Shown here: one piece after another, positions 1 through 6,529 of the stretch | Layout: the number at the start of each line of letters is the position of its first letter | How positions within the stretch are numbered: the stretch's first letter is position 1 | NCBI GenBank assembly: GCA_031259935.1 | Contig: JAIRKV010000101.1 | Coordinates: 1-9,763, forward strand | Direction: 5' to 3' | Length of the DNA: 9,763 nucleotides | Origin: Prevotellaceae bacterium | GTDB taxonomy: Bacteria > Bacteroidota > Bacteroidia > Bacteroidales > UBA932 | Made by a program: the position numbers and the translations under genes | The notes under the pieces: generated by a model | Databases searched by the model: none | Told to the model about the DNA's origin: nothing | The model's input: only the letters and a program-made list of their open reading frames with translations

Positions 1-213
1 CACGGCGCCGAAATACGCTGGCAGGTGTTCGACACGCAGCAGGAAGTACACCTCGACGAACTGATAAACTCGTCGTTCGATACCAACTCGCCGCTTACAC
101 TCGAATTTAACGACCGCCAGCGCGGAAAAGTACTCTACTTCGCCCTGCGCTGGGAAAATACACGCGGCGAAAAAGGACCTTTCGGACCGATATTGAATGC
201 GATAATACCGTAG
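1..213 (+). CDS. C-terminal fragment of a Bacteroidota hypothetical protein (5' end outside the window)
   Basis: The frame is open from base 1 and ends at TAG 211-213, giving about 70 residues that begin HGAEIRW. The GTG at position 25 lies inside this open frame and is unlikely to be the real start. From memory, HGAEIRW, FDTxSPxTLEF, RGKxxYFxLRWENxRGEKGP and a final I-P ending recur at the C-terminus of a family of Bacteroidota proteins of unknown function, about 200 aa long. The predicted beta-rich C-terminal module resembles a fibronectin-type fold, which is inference. GC is about 53% by count over the 213 bases, clearly above the AT-rich genes downstream, which suggests different codon usage or separate ancestry. 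The function is unknown. The reading frame is certain; the family recall is moderately sure. Confidence 0.75.
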   Translation, partial: HGAEIRWQVFDTQQEVHLDELINSSFDTNSPLTLEFNDRQRGKVLYFALRWENTRGEKGPFGPILNAIIP

Positions 214-217
214 GAAT

Positions 218-260
218 TAAATTTAAAGATTTAAAGATTTAAAAATTTAAAGATTTAAAG
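218..260. repeat. A/T-rich short tandem repeat (ATTTAAAG units)
   Basis: Just after the stop of the first gene come about five consecutive, slightly degenerate copies of an 8-9 base word, ATTTAAAG or ATTTAAAAA. The same word pair reappears inside each long direct repeat unit downstream (around 368-382 and 513-528), which ties this tract to the same repeat family. No coding or promoter role is evident. Confidence 0.7.
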
Positions 261-292
261 CACGTCATTGCAGGTGCAGCAGCGCAGCAGCA

Positions 293-445
293 CGTCATTG
301 CGAGGAATGAAATGACGAAGCAACCGAAGCGCAGCGAAGCTCAACGAAGTTAATCCAGAAAAATGACATTTAAAGATTTAAAATAATGAACAAAAAAATT
401 CGTGTAAATTCGTGTAAATTAGTGGATAAAAAGAAATAAAGAAAA
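293..445 (+). repeat. Direct repeat unit A (153 bp), headed by a REP-like palindrome
   Basis: The unit begins with CGTCATTGCGAGGAATGA and runs into AATGACGAAGCAA. CGTCATT (293-299) pairs perfectly with AATGACG (311-317) around an 11-base loop. The head is followed by AACGAAGTTAATCCAG, an ATTTAAAGATTTAAA segment, a double TTCGTGTAAA run (about 399-418) and AGTGGA. An 18-base insertion (CCGAAGCGCAGCGAAGCT) after AAGCAA distinguishes it from unit B. A partial copy of the head (CGTCATTGCAGGTGCAGC) lies just upstream at 263-280. Similar CGTCATTGCGAGG...GAAGCAATC elements occur widely in bacterial intergenic DNA, including Bacteroidota. Confidence 0.8.
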
Positions 446-589
446 CGTCATTGCGAGGAATGAAATGACGAAGCAATCCAGAAACACAACGAAGTTAATC
501 CAGAAAAATGATATTTAAAGATTTAAAATAATGAACAAAAAAATTCGTGTAAATTAGTGAAATTAGTGGACAGAAACAAATAAAGAAAA
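446..589 (+). repeat. Direct repeat unit B (144 bp), adjoining unit A
   Basis: This is a second copy in the same orientation, starting immediately after unit A. It has the same head palindrome (CGTCATT 446-452 and AATGACG 464-470), then AAGCAATCCAG, AACGAAGTTAATCCAG, the ATTTAAAGATTTAAA segment, a single TTCGTGTAAA with a duplicated AATTAGTG run, and the same AAATAAAGAAAA end. Apart from small indels it closely matches unit A. A third head (CGTCATTGCGGG) begins directly at 590, so the array is two full units plus a partial one. Confidence 0.8.
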
Positions 590-694
590 CGTCATTGCGG
601 GTGCAGCGCCAGGAGCATTCATAAATAAATAATATTAAATTTTAATAATAGATGTCTTTAAAAAAGCGCTCCCGCTGCACTTCCTGCAATGGCG
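590..694. repeat. Inverted pair of repeat heads around an AT-rich spacer
   Basis: The plus-strand arm 590-616 reads CGTCATTGCGGGTGCAGCGC and continues CAGGAGC. The reverse complement of 666-694 begins CGCCATTGCAGGAAGTGCAG and ends CGGGAGCGC. The two arms match imperfectly over about 27 bases and are separated by a nearly pure A/T spacer (about 617-665). The arms could form a cruciform or a long RNA hairpin. This resembles paired inverted REP elements (BIME-like); that comparison is inference. Confidence 0.65.
660..676 (-). terminator. Possible weak terminator for the minus-strand cluster
   Basis: On the minus strand, AGCG (676-673), a GGAG loop and CGCT (668-665) are followed by a run of T residues, about 120 bases past the last gene of the cluster. 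The stem is only 4 bp, too short for a convincing intrinsic terminator. It also sits inside the inverted repeat, whose larger fold could compete with it or help it. Confidence 0.25.
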
Positions 695-712
695 TTTTAA
701 TTTTCTAAATTT

Positions 713-739
713 AAATGTCATTTTTGCTGGATTGCTTCG
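713..739 (-). repeat. Inverted partial copy of the repeat unit
   Basis: Read on the minus strand this gives CGAAGCAATCCAG, one extra C, AAAAATGACATTT. The same words occur in plus orientation in units A and B (GAAGCAATCCAG near 470-482; CCAGAAAAATGACATTT near 354-372). Together with 666-694 it makes the right half of the intergenic region a mirror image of the left half. Confidence 0.6.
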
Positions 740-796
740 GCGTTTCGTTGTTTTTTATTCGCAGGGAGCGAATGCTTGATATTTTTGTCGGTCGGA

Positions 797-1051
797 TTAT
801 TTTTTCTTCGGCTTCAAAAAGCAGCCTTCGCAGTCGTCGCAATTGGTTTTTTGCTTGCTGTTTTTGTTCTGCTGTTCCATTTCTTCCTGCCGGATACATT
901 TGATTCCCAATTTTTTCATGTTTTTGTTGCGTGATATTTCCGTTTCCGGGAATTTACCGTTTTTCTTTATCCATATACTTACAGACATTGCTGCAAAACA
1001 AATCAAAATTATGCAAACTGCTGTAATTGTTATTATCAAAAGGTTTTCCAT
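797..1051 (-). CDS. Small Cys-rich single-pass membrane protein (hypothetical)
   Basis: The protein is 84 aa starting MENLLIITI. I chose the ATG at 1051-1049, 5 bases after the stop of the upstream gene. A longer in-frame start at 1132 would overlap that gene by about 75 bp, and its extra residues lack a membrane-protein character. Residues about 4-27 form one hydrophobic helix, followed by basic KKNGKFPE, then SRNKNMKKLGIKC (Cys52), a Q/N/K-rich linker and a C-terminal CDDCEGC cluster (Cys71, 74, 77) before a lysine-rich end. I recall short Bacteroidota membrane proteins with the KNG-FP-T...N-K-GI-C pattern and no assigned function. The CxxCxxC arrangement could bind a metal or Fe-S cluster, loosely like the Cys-rich maturation factor NqrM; this is inference. 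It is the last gene of the minus-strand cluster. Confidence 0.7.
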   Translation of the reverse strand: MENLLIITITAVCIILICFAAMSVSIWIKKNGKFPETEISRNKNMKKLGIKCIRQEEMEQQNKNSKQKTNCDDCEGCFLKPKKK

Positions 1052-1056
1052 AAGTT

Positions 1057-3597
1057 TTAAAAGTTTACGTGAAACCGGAAACGAACTCCGAGTTTGTCGA
1101 TATCGGGATTGTTGCGGTACGACATGCGCCACACCAGATCGACTCTTAAAAATCTGAAAATATTGTCAATGCCCGCACTGCCTTCCATGTAAGGTTTTTT
1201 GCTTAATGTGAACATTACCGTTTCGCCTTTGTCGTTTACGGGAAATCTGAAAAGATCAGGATTATTTGCAGGTAAGTTTCTGTCGGCAAGTCCGCCCCAA
1301 ACGGCTTTGAAAGTAATAATTTCGCGCCATTTGGTTTTTTTCAGCAAAGGAATTCTGTTGAATATCAAGCCCTGCAAATTGTATGCAAGATTTATTTCCG
1401 CATATTTGTCGCTTACAAATTCAAAAAAATTCATCATATTATACGATTGAGTGTGATAGGCATAGGTTTGATTTGCATTATGTATAAACAGCAAAGGATA
1501 CGGAACGGTTCCCCATACTTTTCCCGCCCGTGCAGATGCATCAATGAATCCGAAACTTGAAATCCAAAAACGTTTGCGTGCCGAAATAACGGTTTTCTGA
1601 TAATTATAGTCGGAACCGAAAAAATTTTTTATTCCTGCAGTCTGCGAAAGCGTTATCACAGGTTCTTTTTTTGTCATTGTTATGCGATAATGTTTGCTTT
1701 GATAAAACTGTTCATTCGGCGCATATCTTATGTTTATATTAAATTCGCTTGTTGCAAGTTCTCTGATTTGAGTCATATTCAAGTCGGCATCGTAATTTTC
1801 AAAAATAAGCGAGCCTGCGGGTTTTTGTCTGATATGCGCGAATGAAGTTTGAAATCCCCAGCCGTTGCCTGCTTCCATGTCATACTGTAATTTGATATTT
1901 TTGCTGTACATCATTTTATCGGCATTTCCGCGATTAAACGAAAACAGAAAATTATCGCCTGTCGAGAAATTCAATTCCTGTCCGAGAATTTTTGTATTGT
2001 ATTCGTAAGACAAAGTCAGCATGTTCATTGGATATTCCCACTGATGATATTTTTTCTTATTGAACGAATATGTAAGCGACTCTAAATGTTTGATTTTTTT
2101 ATCTTTCGTTCCGAAGGCTAAAAAAGTTTCAAAAAAGATACTGGGATGCAGGTTTGCGCTTGTTTTGCCTCCGGCGCGAAAACGGTTTCCTTCGATTTTG
2201 TTATAACTGTACATTGCATTTACAGGTCCGAAATCAAATTTTTTAAATTCAATGTATCCTGTTGAAACAATCATGAGAATATCCATAAAATTTCTAAACT
2301 GCTTCACATTGTTCAATGTATCAAGCATGTCGTAAATACCCTGTTCGTTTTTGTTTAGAGGTTCGTGCCGTGCATGTTGCCAAAATTCAATCGGTTTTTT
2401 ATCCGAATCGGCAAGGCGGATTTTCTTTTCAATACCTTTATAATCGCTGTCGGGGCGCGGCTTGTCCAATATGAAATTTTTGTACGTTACGGTTCGTTTG
2501 CCATAAATTCCCTGACTTTTTTCAAACAGACTGAAATCAATATTAATTTCGTTTTTCGACAAAACCCAGGTAGTGTCCACTTTGTCAAATTCTTGAATCA
2601 GTGATAAATCATTAACAAAATTCATATTGATTTTTTTCAGAACTTTAAGATGAATTTTTTTTACGGCATAAGTCGAATCTGTTGTTATATAGATATTTCC
2701 ACTGAATCCCCAATCGGCTGAATTATGAGGAAGAAATGTGATATTACTGCATTTTACGCCATCAATATCAACGGTATCGAGCAAATAAAATTTATAAAAA
2801 CTGTTTGCAATATTCGACAGCGGACTTACAAAATGCTGATTCAGCATTTCAATATCATTATTGTAAATGTCGATATTATTAAAAAGTAATTCCAGATATG
2901 AAGAAATTCCTGCCTGGTCAAAATATTTGTCAAAACCCGACATTTTTGTTGCTTTTATAATTTCACGCGAGGCCTGCGGCGATTTTCTGTAATATCTGTC
3001 GCTGATGGTTTCTTTTATAAATATTGGCAAATAGGGTTTTCCGTTGAGTTGCGAAGTGTCGATATAGTTGAACATGAATCGAAAATTGCGCAGCGCTTTT
3101 TTATCTTTCAAATCGGGTTTGATATTGTCGAGTGCAAATTCAAGTTTTTCATAACTTTCATATTCGTAATAATCGTGCGCTTCTATTCGGTTACGTTTTT
3201 TGTTGTCAATCACCTTTTGTATCAATGCAACTGCCGGATTGTCTTTTTTTCGATAGCGGATTCGTTTTGGACGTATAATGGCAGCTTCTATATTTATGGC
3301 ATCGGGAACAAGCATGATCTGGTATTTATTTTTTTTGCCCGTTTCCACTTTCAAAACCTGTGTTTGATATCCTAAAAACGAGATGCTGATTTCGTTTGAA
3401 GCCCAAAGTGTTTCAAGATGAAAATCTCCTTTCAGGTCGGTTGATGTTCCTATGTTTTTCCCTTGAAAAAATATATTTACAAAAGCCAGTTCTTCGCCCG
3501 TAACGGCATCAATTACAGAACCGTAGACAGTCGTATTTTGTTGCGAAAACAGTCGAAAAGGTAAACATATTAATATCAGGAAAAATATTTTTTTCAT
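1057..3597 (-). CDS. DUF5686 family outer-membrane protein with a carboxypeptidase-regulatory-like domain
   Basis: The protein has 846 aa. Residues 1-19 are a signal peptide (MKKIFFLILICLPFRLFSQ). Residues about 23-108 form a carboxypeptidase-regulatory-like beta-sandwich, recognisable by VYGSVIDAVTGEELAFVNI, the GTSTDLKGDF turn and ISFLGYQ, as in TonB-dependent receptors of Bacteroidota. The rest (about 120-846) matches the DUF5686 pattern: a conserved AIIRPKRIRYRKKDNPAVALI segment, a YESYEKLEF stretch, then many amphipathic strands in the second half, as in a transmembrane barrel, ending RVDLVWRM...GVRFRFHVNF with a terminal aromatic. Length and order fit the family. Family members are predicted outer-membrane proteins without a known substrate. 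The N-terminal module resembles that of SusC-like receptors, but no plug domain follows, so I do not call it a TonB receptor. It lies 34 bp after the rhomboid gene and 5 bp before the small membrane protein, consistent with one operon. Confidence 0.85.
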   Translation of the reverse strand: MKKIFFLILICLPFRLFSQQNTTVYGSVIDAVTGEELAFVNIFFQGKNIGTSTDLKGDFHLETLWASNEISISFLGYQTQVLKVETGKKNKYQIMLVPDAINIEAAIIRPKRIRYRKKDNPAVALIQKVIDNKKRNRIEAHDYYEYESYEKLEFALDNIKPDLKDKKALRNFRFMFNYIDTSQLNGKPYLPIFIKETISDRYYRKSPQASREIIKATKMSGFDKYFDQAGISSYLELLFNNIDIYNNDIEMLNQHFVSPLSNIANSFYKFYLLDTVDIDGVKCSNITFLPHNSADWGFSGNIYITTDSTYAVKKIHLKVLKKINMNFVNDLSLIQEFDKVDTTWVLSKNEINIDFSLFEKSQGIYGKRTVTYKNFILDKPRPDSDYKGIEKKIRLADSDKKPIEFWQHARHEPLNKNEQGIYDMLDTLNNVKQFRNFMDILMIVSTGYIEFKKFDFGPVNAMYSYNKIEGNRFRAGGKTSANLHPSIFFETFLAFGTKDKKIKHLESLTYSFNKKKYHQWEYPMNMLTLSYEYNTKILGQELNFSTGDNFLFSFNRGNADKMMYSKNIKLQYDMEAGNGWGFQTSFAHIRQKPAGSLIFENYDADLNMTQIRELATSEFNINIRYAPNEQFYQSKHYRITMTKKEPVITLSQTAGIKNFFGSDYNYQKTVISARKRFWISSFGFIDASARAGKVWGTVPYPLLFIHNANQTYAYHTQSYNMMNFFEFVSDKYAEINLAYNLQGLIFNRIPLLKKTKWREIITFKAVWGGLADRNLPANNPDLFRFPVNDKGETVMFTLSKKPYMEGSAGIDNIFRFLRVDLVWRMSYRNNPDIDKLGVRFRFHVNF

Positions 3598-3631
3598 TAT
3601 CGTTTTTTATAATTGCGCTGTCTGATATTTT

Positions 3632-4249
3632 TTATTGACCGAAAGGATTCATCAGGTCGGTTATAAAAAACTGGAACAAATCGGGTTTTATCAAAACAGG
3701 ATAGATAAAACCGAAAATTGCTCCGTAAAGATGTGCATCGTGATTTATGTTATCGTTGCTGTTGCGACTCATGTAACTGCAATAAACAAGGTATAATATT
3801 GCAAAAATTATACCGGGAACTGGAATAATTCCCATAAACAGCAATTTGCGCCATGGATCGAAAAATATGCAGGCAAACAACACTGCCGACACTGCGCCCG
3901 ATGCTCCGATACCGCGATATGCATAATTATTGCGATTTTTCATTATGGTTGTCAATGTTGCAAAAATCATTCCTCCGAAATATATTACCAAAAAATGTAT
4001 CATTGCGTTTCCGACGTAATACGTGAAATAAGCCATTAATGCCTGTCCAAACGAATAAAATACAAACATGTTTATTAGCAGATGCATCCAGTTTGCATGA
4101 ATAAAGCCGTGAGTTATAACGCGATACCATTCATTTCTGTGTACAATCATATAAGGCGACAGCAAAAGCCTGTCGAAAATTCGTGGAGATTCGAACGCTG
4201 CAATGGATGCAAGCGTCGTAATAATTATAATTATTAAAGTCAAATCCAT
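3632..4249 (-). CDS. Rhomboid family intramembrane serine protease
   Basis: This 205-aa polytopic membrane protein is predicted to cut substrates within the membrane using a Ser-His dyad. The catalytic serine is Ser117 in GIGASGA (113-119). The partner histidine is His173 in HDAHLYGAIFG. The oxyanion-side motif HANWMHLLINM gives His51, His56 and Asn60, which correspond to the H-x(3)-N pair of E. coli GlpG. WYRVITHGFIH (41-51) is the usual lead-in to TM2. About six hydrophobic segments are visible, the minimal bacterial rhomboid core, with no extra N-terminal domain. All core residues are present, so it should be active; the substrate is unknown. The start follows holA by 19 bp; an out-of-frame ATG lies five bases upstream. 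It lies between holA and the DUF5686 gene in the same orientation. Confidence 0.92.
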   Translation of the reverse strand: MDLTLIIIIITTLASIAAFESPRIFDRLLLSPYMIVHRNEWYRVITHGFIHANWMHLLINMFVFYSFGQALMAYFTYYVGNAMIHFLVIYFGGMIFATLTTIMKNRNNYAYRGIGASGAVSAVLFACIFFDPWRKLLFMGIIPVPGIIFAILYLVYCSYMSRNSNDNINHDAHLYGAIFGFIYPVLIKPDLFQFFITDLMNPFGQ

Positions 4250-4268
4250 TTCATATAATTTTAATCAG

Positions 4269-5333
4269 TTAAATTTCATAATTTATATTATTCACATTAA
4301 ATATTTTGGAAATCAATTCACGCAGCAGTTCGCCTTCTTCGGCTGCAATATAATTGAACCCTTTGCTTTTCATGTCGTATTCGCGCAGCAGCGAAATTAT
4401 TTTTATCGTTTGAAACATATTGTAATTTCGCGCTGCCGTTTCGTAATCCTTAATAAAAAACGGATTTATTCCAAGCGCCGAAATAATGTCGCGCGTCGAG
4501 AGTTGTTGTCGGCGTAATGTGTGATATTTCAATATTTTTGAGAACTGTGAAAATAATGCAGATACTGTTACTACAAAAGGATATTCCTTTGTGTTTTTGC
4601 TGAAATGCAAGGCAATTTTGTTTGCTTTCAATACGTTTTTGTCCGATATTGCATTGCTCAGTTCAAATGTGTTGTAATCTCTGCTTATTCCTATATTGTT
4701 TTCTATATCAAGCGAATTTATTTTTTTTCTGTTTTCGGGCAAAGCAGTAAACAGTTTATTTAATTCGTTCACAATTCTGCTTAAATTTGCGCCCAAAAAA
4801 TCGGAAAGAATTGCCGCCGCATTATGTTCAATTTCAAAGCCTTGCTGTTTAGTATACGTTGAAATCCATCCTGCGATTTCATTTTCATAAAGTTGTACGG
4901 ATTCGAGTATTTCGCCGTGTTTTACAACCGTTTTGTAGAATGATGTACGTTTATCAATAGTTTTTCCTTTGTAGCAAATCACCATAATTGTTGATTTCAA
5001 AGGATTTTTCACATAAGCCTCAAGTTCCTCTATTTTTTTTATTTCCTGAGCTTCGCGAACAATCAATACCTGATAATTTGACATCATCGGAAAACGCCGC
5101 GCAGTATCGGCTATCAGACTTATGTCGTCCACATCTTTGCCGTAAATAATCGTTTGATTAAACGGACGTTCGTTTTCGGGTAAAATATTGTCGGCTATAA
5201 ATTCGCTTAATTTGTCGATATAATAAGTTTCATCGCCCATTAAAACATAAACAGGTTTGTAAATTTTATTCTTCAAATCACCAAGTATTTGGCTGTATTT
5301 TGCTATTGTGTCTTTTCCGCTGAATTTTGCCAT
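4269..5333 (-). CDS. holA: DNA polymerase III delta subunit
   Basis: The protein has 354 aa, normal for the family. Delta is the clamp-opening subunit of the clamp loader: it binds the beta sliding clamp and, with delta' and the tau/gamma subunits, places it on primed DNA. Visible motifs are PVYVLMGDETYYID (27-40), RRFPMMSNYQVLIVREA (79-95), NPLKSTIMVICYKGKTIDKRTSFYK (a strand followed by a lysine-rich segment), the LGANLSRIVNELNKL segment typical of the lid domain, and a helical C-terminal collar domain containing YPFVVTVSALFSQFSKILKYH. The start MAKFSG at 5333 is preceded by a TATATTTG -7-like element, and no longer in-frame start is attractive. It is the first gene of a four-gene minus-strand cluster and is divergent from the duplicated module. 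Confidence 0.93.
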   Translation of the reverse strand: MAKFSGKDTIAKYSQILGDLKNKIYKPVYVLMGDETYYIDKLSEFIADNILPENERPFNQTIIYGKDVDDISLIADTARRFPMMSNYQVLIVREAQEIKKIEELEAYVKNPLKSTIMVICYKGKTIDKRTSFYKTVVKHGEILESVQLYENEIAGWISTYTKQQGFEIEHNAAAILSDFLGANLSRIVNELNKLFTALPENRKKINSLDIENNIGISRDYNTFELSNAISDKNVLKANKIALHFSKNTKEYPFVVTVSALFSQFSKILKYHTLRRQQLSTRDIISALGINPFFIKDYETAARNYNMFQTIKIISLLREYDMKSKGFNYIAAEEGELLRELISKIFNVNNINYEI

Positions 5334-5351
5334 TTATTCAATTATATTGTG

Positions 5352-5359
5352 CAAATATA
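5352..5359 (-). promoter_or_regulatory. Bacteroidota-type -7 element for the holA cluster
   Basis: The minus strand reads TATATTTGC here, a full match to the Bacteroidota -7 consensus TAnnTTTG. It ends 18 bases upstream of the holA ATG, giving a very short leader. I see no clear TTTG -33 box at 19-21 bases spacing, so strength is uncertain. It would drive holA, rhomboid, DUF5686 and the small membrane protein together. Confidence 0.5.
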
Positions 5360-5412
5360 GTATTTTTTTTATTATCTTCGCCTTGATATTTTTGAACTGC
5401 TACCGAAATATT

Positions 5413-5443
5413 ATTGAATATTGAAAAATTTATTATAACTTTG
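5413..5443 (+). promoter_or_regulatory. Promoter 1, for the first beta-barrel gene
   Basis: The -7 box TAACTTTG (5436-5443) matches TAnnTTTG and the -33 box ATTG (5413-5416) matches three of four bases of TTTG, with a 19-base spacer. This fits the sigma-ABfr promoter of Bacteroidota. It leaves a leader of roughly 80-90 bases before the ATG at 5533. Much of that leader is preserved in the second unit (about 6440-6529). Confidence 0.65.
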
Positions 5444-5532
5444 CTGAAAAATTAGTTGAAAATTGATTTGGTTTTGACAAAAACAATATTAAAAATTATA
5501 AATTAACAGGAATATCTAACAATTAATACTGT

Positions 5533-6066
5533 ATGAATATGAAAAAAATAATAAAAAAATTATGTATTGCTGTGTTTTTATTCGGCGCAATAAATTACAC
5601 TTATGCACAAACTGCGTCACAGGATATTTATTTAGGACTTGGAATCGGATTTGATTATGGCGGAATTGGCGGAAAAATAGAATATTTACCGACTAAACAT
5701 TTCGGACTCTTCGGCGGATTGGGATACAATTTCTTATCAATAGGTTGGAACGCAGGAGTTACATATAAAATACAGCCCGACAAAAAAGTATCGCCAAATT
5801 TAATGGTTTTTTACGGATACAATGCCGTGTTCACAGGTAACAACAGTTACGCCAAACGATATGAGATGACATCTTACGGACTTACATTTGGAGTGAATCT
5901 GGATGTTAAAGTAAAAAACGGAGATAAATGGAGTTTCGGATTATTTTTTCCTTTACGTTCAAGCAAGTTTAAACGTAATTACGATGCAATCAAAAACGAT
6001 TCAAATCTGGAGGCTACGGAAATTATACCTGTTGGTATTAGCGCAGGATATAATTTTAAATTGTAA
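5533..6066 (+). CDS. Secreted beta-barrel-like outer-membrane protein, paralogue 1
   Basis: The protein has 177 aa. A signal peptide (MNMKKIIKKLCIAVFLFG...) ends TYA|Q near residue 25, so the protein is exported. The mature part is a run of glycine- and aromatic-rich alternating strands: YLGLGIGFDYGGIGGKIEYL, KHFGLFGGLGYNFLSIGWNAG, PNLMVFYGYNAVF, KWSFGLFFPLR, and a final PVGISAGYNFKL like the last strand of a small outer-membrane barrel. About eight strands are plausible from the size. I do not recognise a named family, and the function is unknown. A second ATG at 5539 would remove only two residues and cannot be excluded; both starts are kept in the paralogue. It is roughly 80% identical by eye to the protein at 6530-7069 and is transcribed divergently from holA. 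Confidence 0.8.
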   Translation: MNMKKIIKKLCIAVFLFGAINYTYAQTASQDIYLGLGIGFDYGGIGGKIEYLPTKHFGLFGGLGYNFLSIGWNAGVTYKIQPDKKVSPNLMVFYGYNAVFTGNNSYAKRYEMTSYGLTFGVNLDVKVKNGDKWSFGLFFPLRSSKFKRNYDAIKNDSNLEATEIIPVGISAGYNFKL

Positions 6067-6105
6067 ATCCTTTAAAATTTTCATGCGTTTTTACTGCAAA
6101 CGGAT

Positions 6106-6370
6106 GTGAATGATAAAATAGAGAACGCAAATTTAAATATTCGTAATACTTCCGCTGGACAGCAAATTTTTGGCTGTGTGCGCAAAAAGTACGTTGCGTT
6201 CACTCCCGAAGAACTTGTGAGGCAAAATATTATTACCTATTTTGCAAACGTCAAAAATTATCCGGTAAATCTTATGCACGTTGACTTATTGCTGCAAAAT
6301 AAATTTTGAATGCAACCGTACGAATTTCTTAACGAATATCGGCATTTGACATTATAAACGGTTATATTGA
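6106..6370 (+). pseudogene. Broken copy of the HsdR-N-type nuclease gene
   Basis: From the GTG at 6106, 59 codons match the intact gene at 7121-7297 (about 50 residues identical), covering SAGQQIF-CVRKKYVA-TPEELVRQNIITY and NVKNYPVNLM. After GTTGA at 6280-6284 the sequence jumps to CTTATTGCTGCAAAAT, which in the intact gene lies 191 bases further on. The shift ends the frame at TGA 6307-6309 after VDLLLQNKF. Homology to the lost 3' part, out of frame, continues to the equivalent of the normal stop at 6368-6370. The deletion removes the Asp, Glu and Lys of the PD-(D/E)XK site, so no nuclease activity is possible. A short 67-residue peptide could still be made, but I regard it as a remnant. Confidence 0.85.
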
Positions 6371-6408
6371 AAATCTGCGGACATTAAAGTCAAAAAATCT
6401 GCGATTTT

Positions 6409-6439
6409 ATCGGAATATTGAAATTTTATTATAACTTTG
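6409..6439 (+). promoter_or_regulatory. Promoter 2, for the second beta-barrel gene
   Basis: The -7 box TAACTTTG (6432-6439) is identical to that of promoter 1. Nineteen bases upstream is ATCG (6409-6412) in place of ATTG, so the -33 box is weaker by one base. The flanks match both promoter 1 and promoter 3. Confidence 0.6.
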
Positions 6440-6529
6440 CTGAAAAATCAGTTGAAAATTGATTTAATTTTGACGAAAACGATATTTAAAAATTATAAAT
6501 TAACAAGAATATCTAACAATTAATACTGT

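Larger units (their letters stand above)
214..796. other. Intergenic repeat field with no protein gene
   Basis: This stretch separates the plus-strand fragment from the 3' end of the minus-strand cluster. I find no credible coding region: open frames here are short and composed of repeat sequence. It contains an A/T-rich tandem tract, two direct copies of a REP-headed unit, a partial third copy, an inverted partial copy and small hairpins, each listed separately. No transposase or RAYT-type gene is present in the window. Confidence 0.8.
5405..6404 (+). repeat. Tandem duplication, unit 1 (barrel gene plus broken nuclease)
   Basis: The promoter, leader, barrel gene, nuclease remnant and tail of this unit align collinearly with 6405-7613. 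The offset is about 996-997 bases across the promoter and barrel start, about 1015 at the nuclease start, and 1209 at the nuclease stop. Most of the growth comes from one 191-base deletion in unit 1. The exact left edge is uncertain to about 20 bases because the flanks are AT-rich. Confidence 0.85.

Noticed and set aside
263..600. Repeat field as a CRISPR array
   Set aside because: The repeats are about 150 bp long, directly adjoining, and without unique spacers of constant length. No cas genes are present.
757..773. Hairpin ATTCGC-AGGGA-GCGAAT as a terminator for the minus-strand cluster
   Set aside because: The T run lies on the plus strand upstream of the stem, so the minus strand has A residues, not T, after the hairpin. 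It lacks intrinsic terminator structure in either direction.
1052..1132. N-terminal extension of the small membrane protein, starting at 1132
   Set aside because: It overlaps the DUF5686 gene by about 75 bp and would place 27 polar and basic residues before the membrane helix. The ATG at 1051 fits the operon spacing.
843..1157. Plus-strand open frames opposite the minus-strand cluster (also 3049-3375 and 4203-4517)
   Set aside because: They lie antisense to genes with clear family motifs, have no promoter or recognisable domain, and have compositions expected of complementary-strand reading.
5347..5380. Extra plus-strand promoter with TATCTTCG (5373-5380) and TTG (5347-5349)
   Set aside because: The spacing is 23 bases rather than 19-21 and the -7 box has one mismatch. 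It could be a relic of an older promoter divergent from holA, but promoter 1 at 5413-5443 is the better match.
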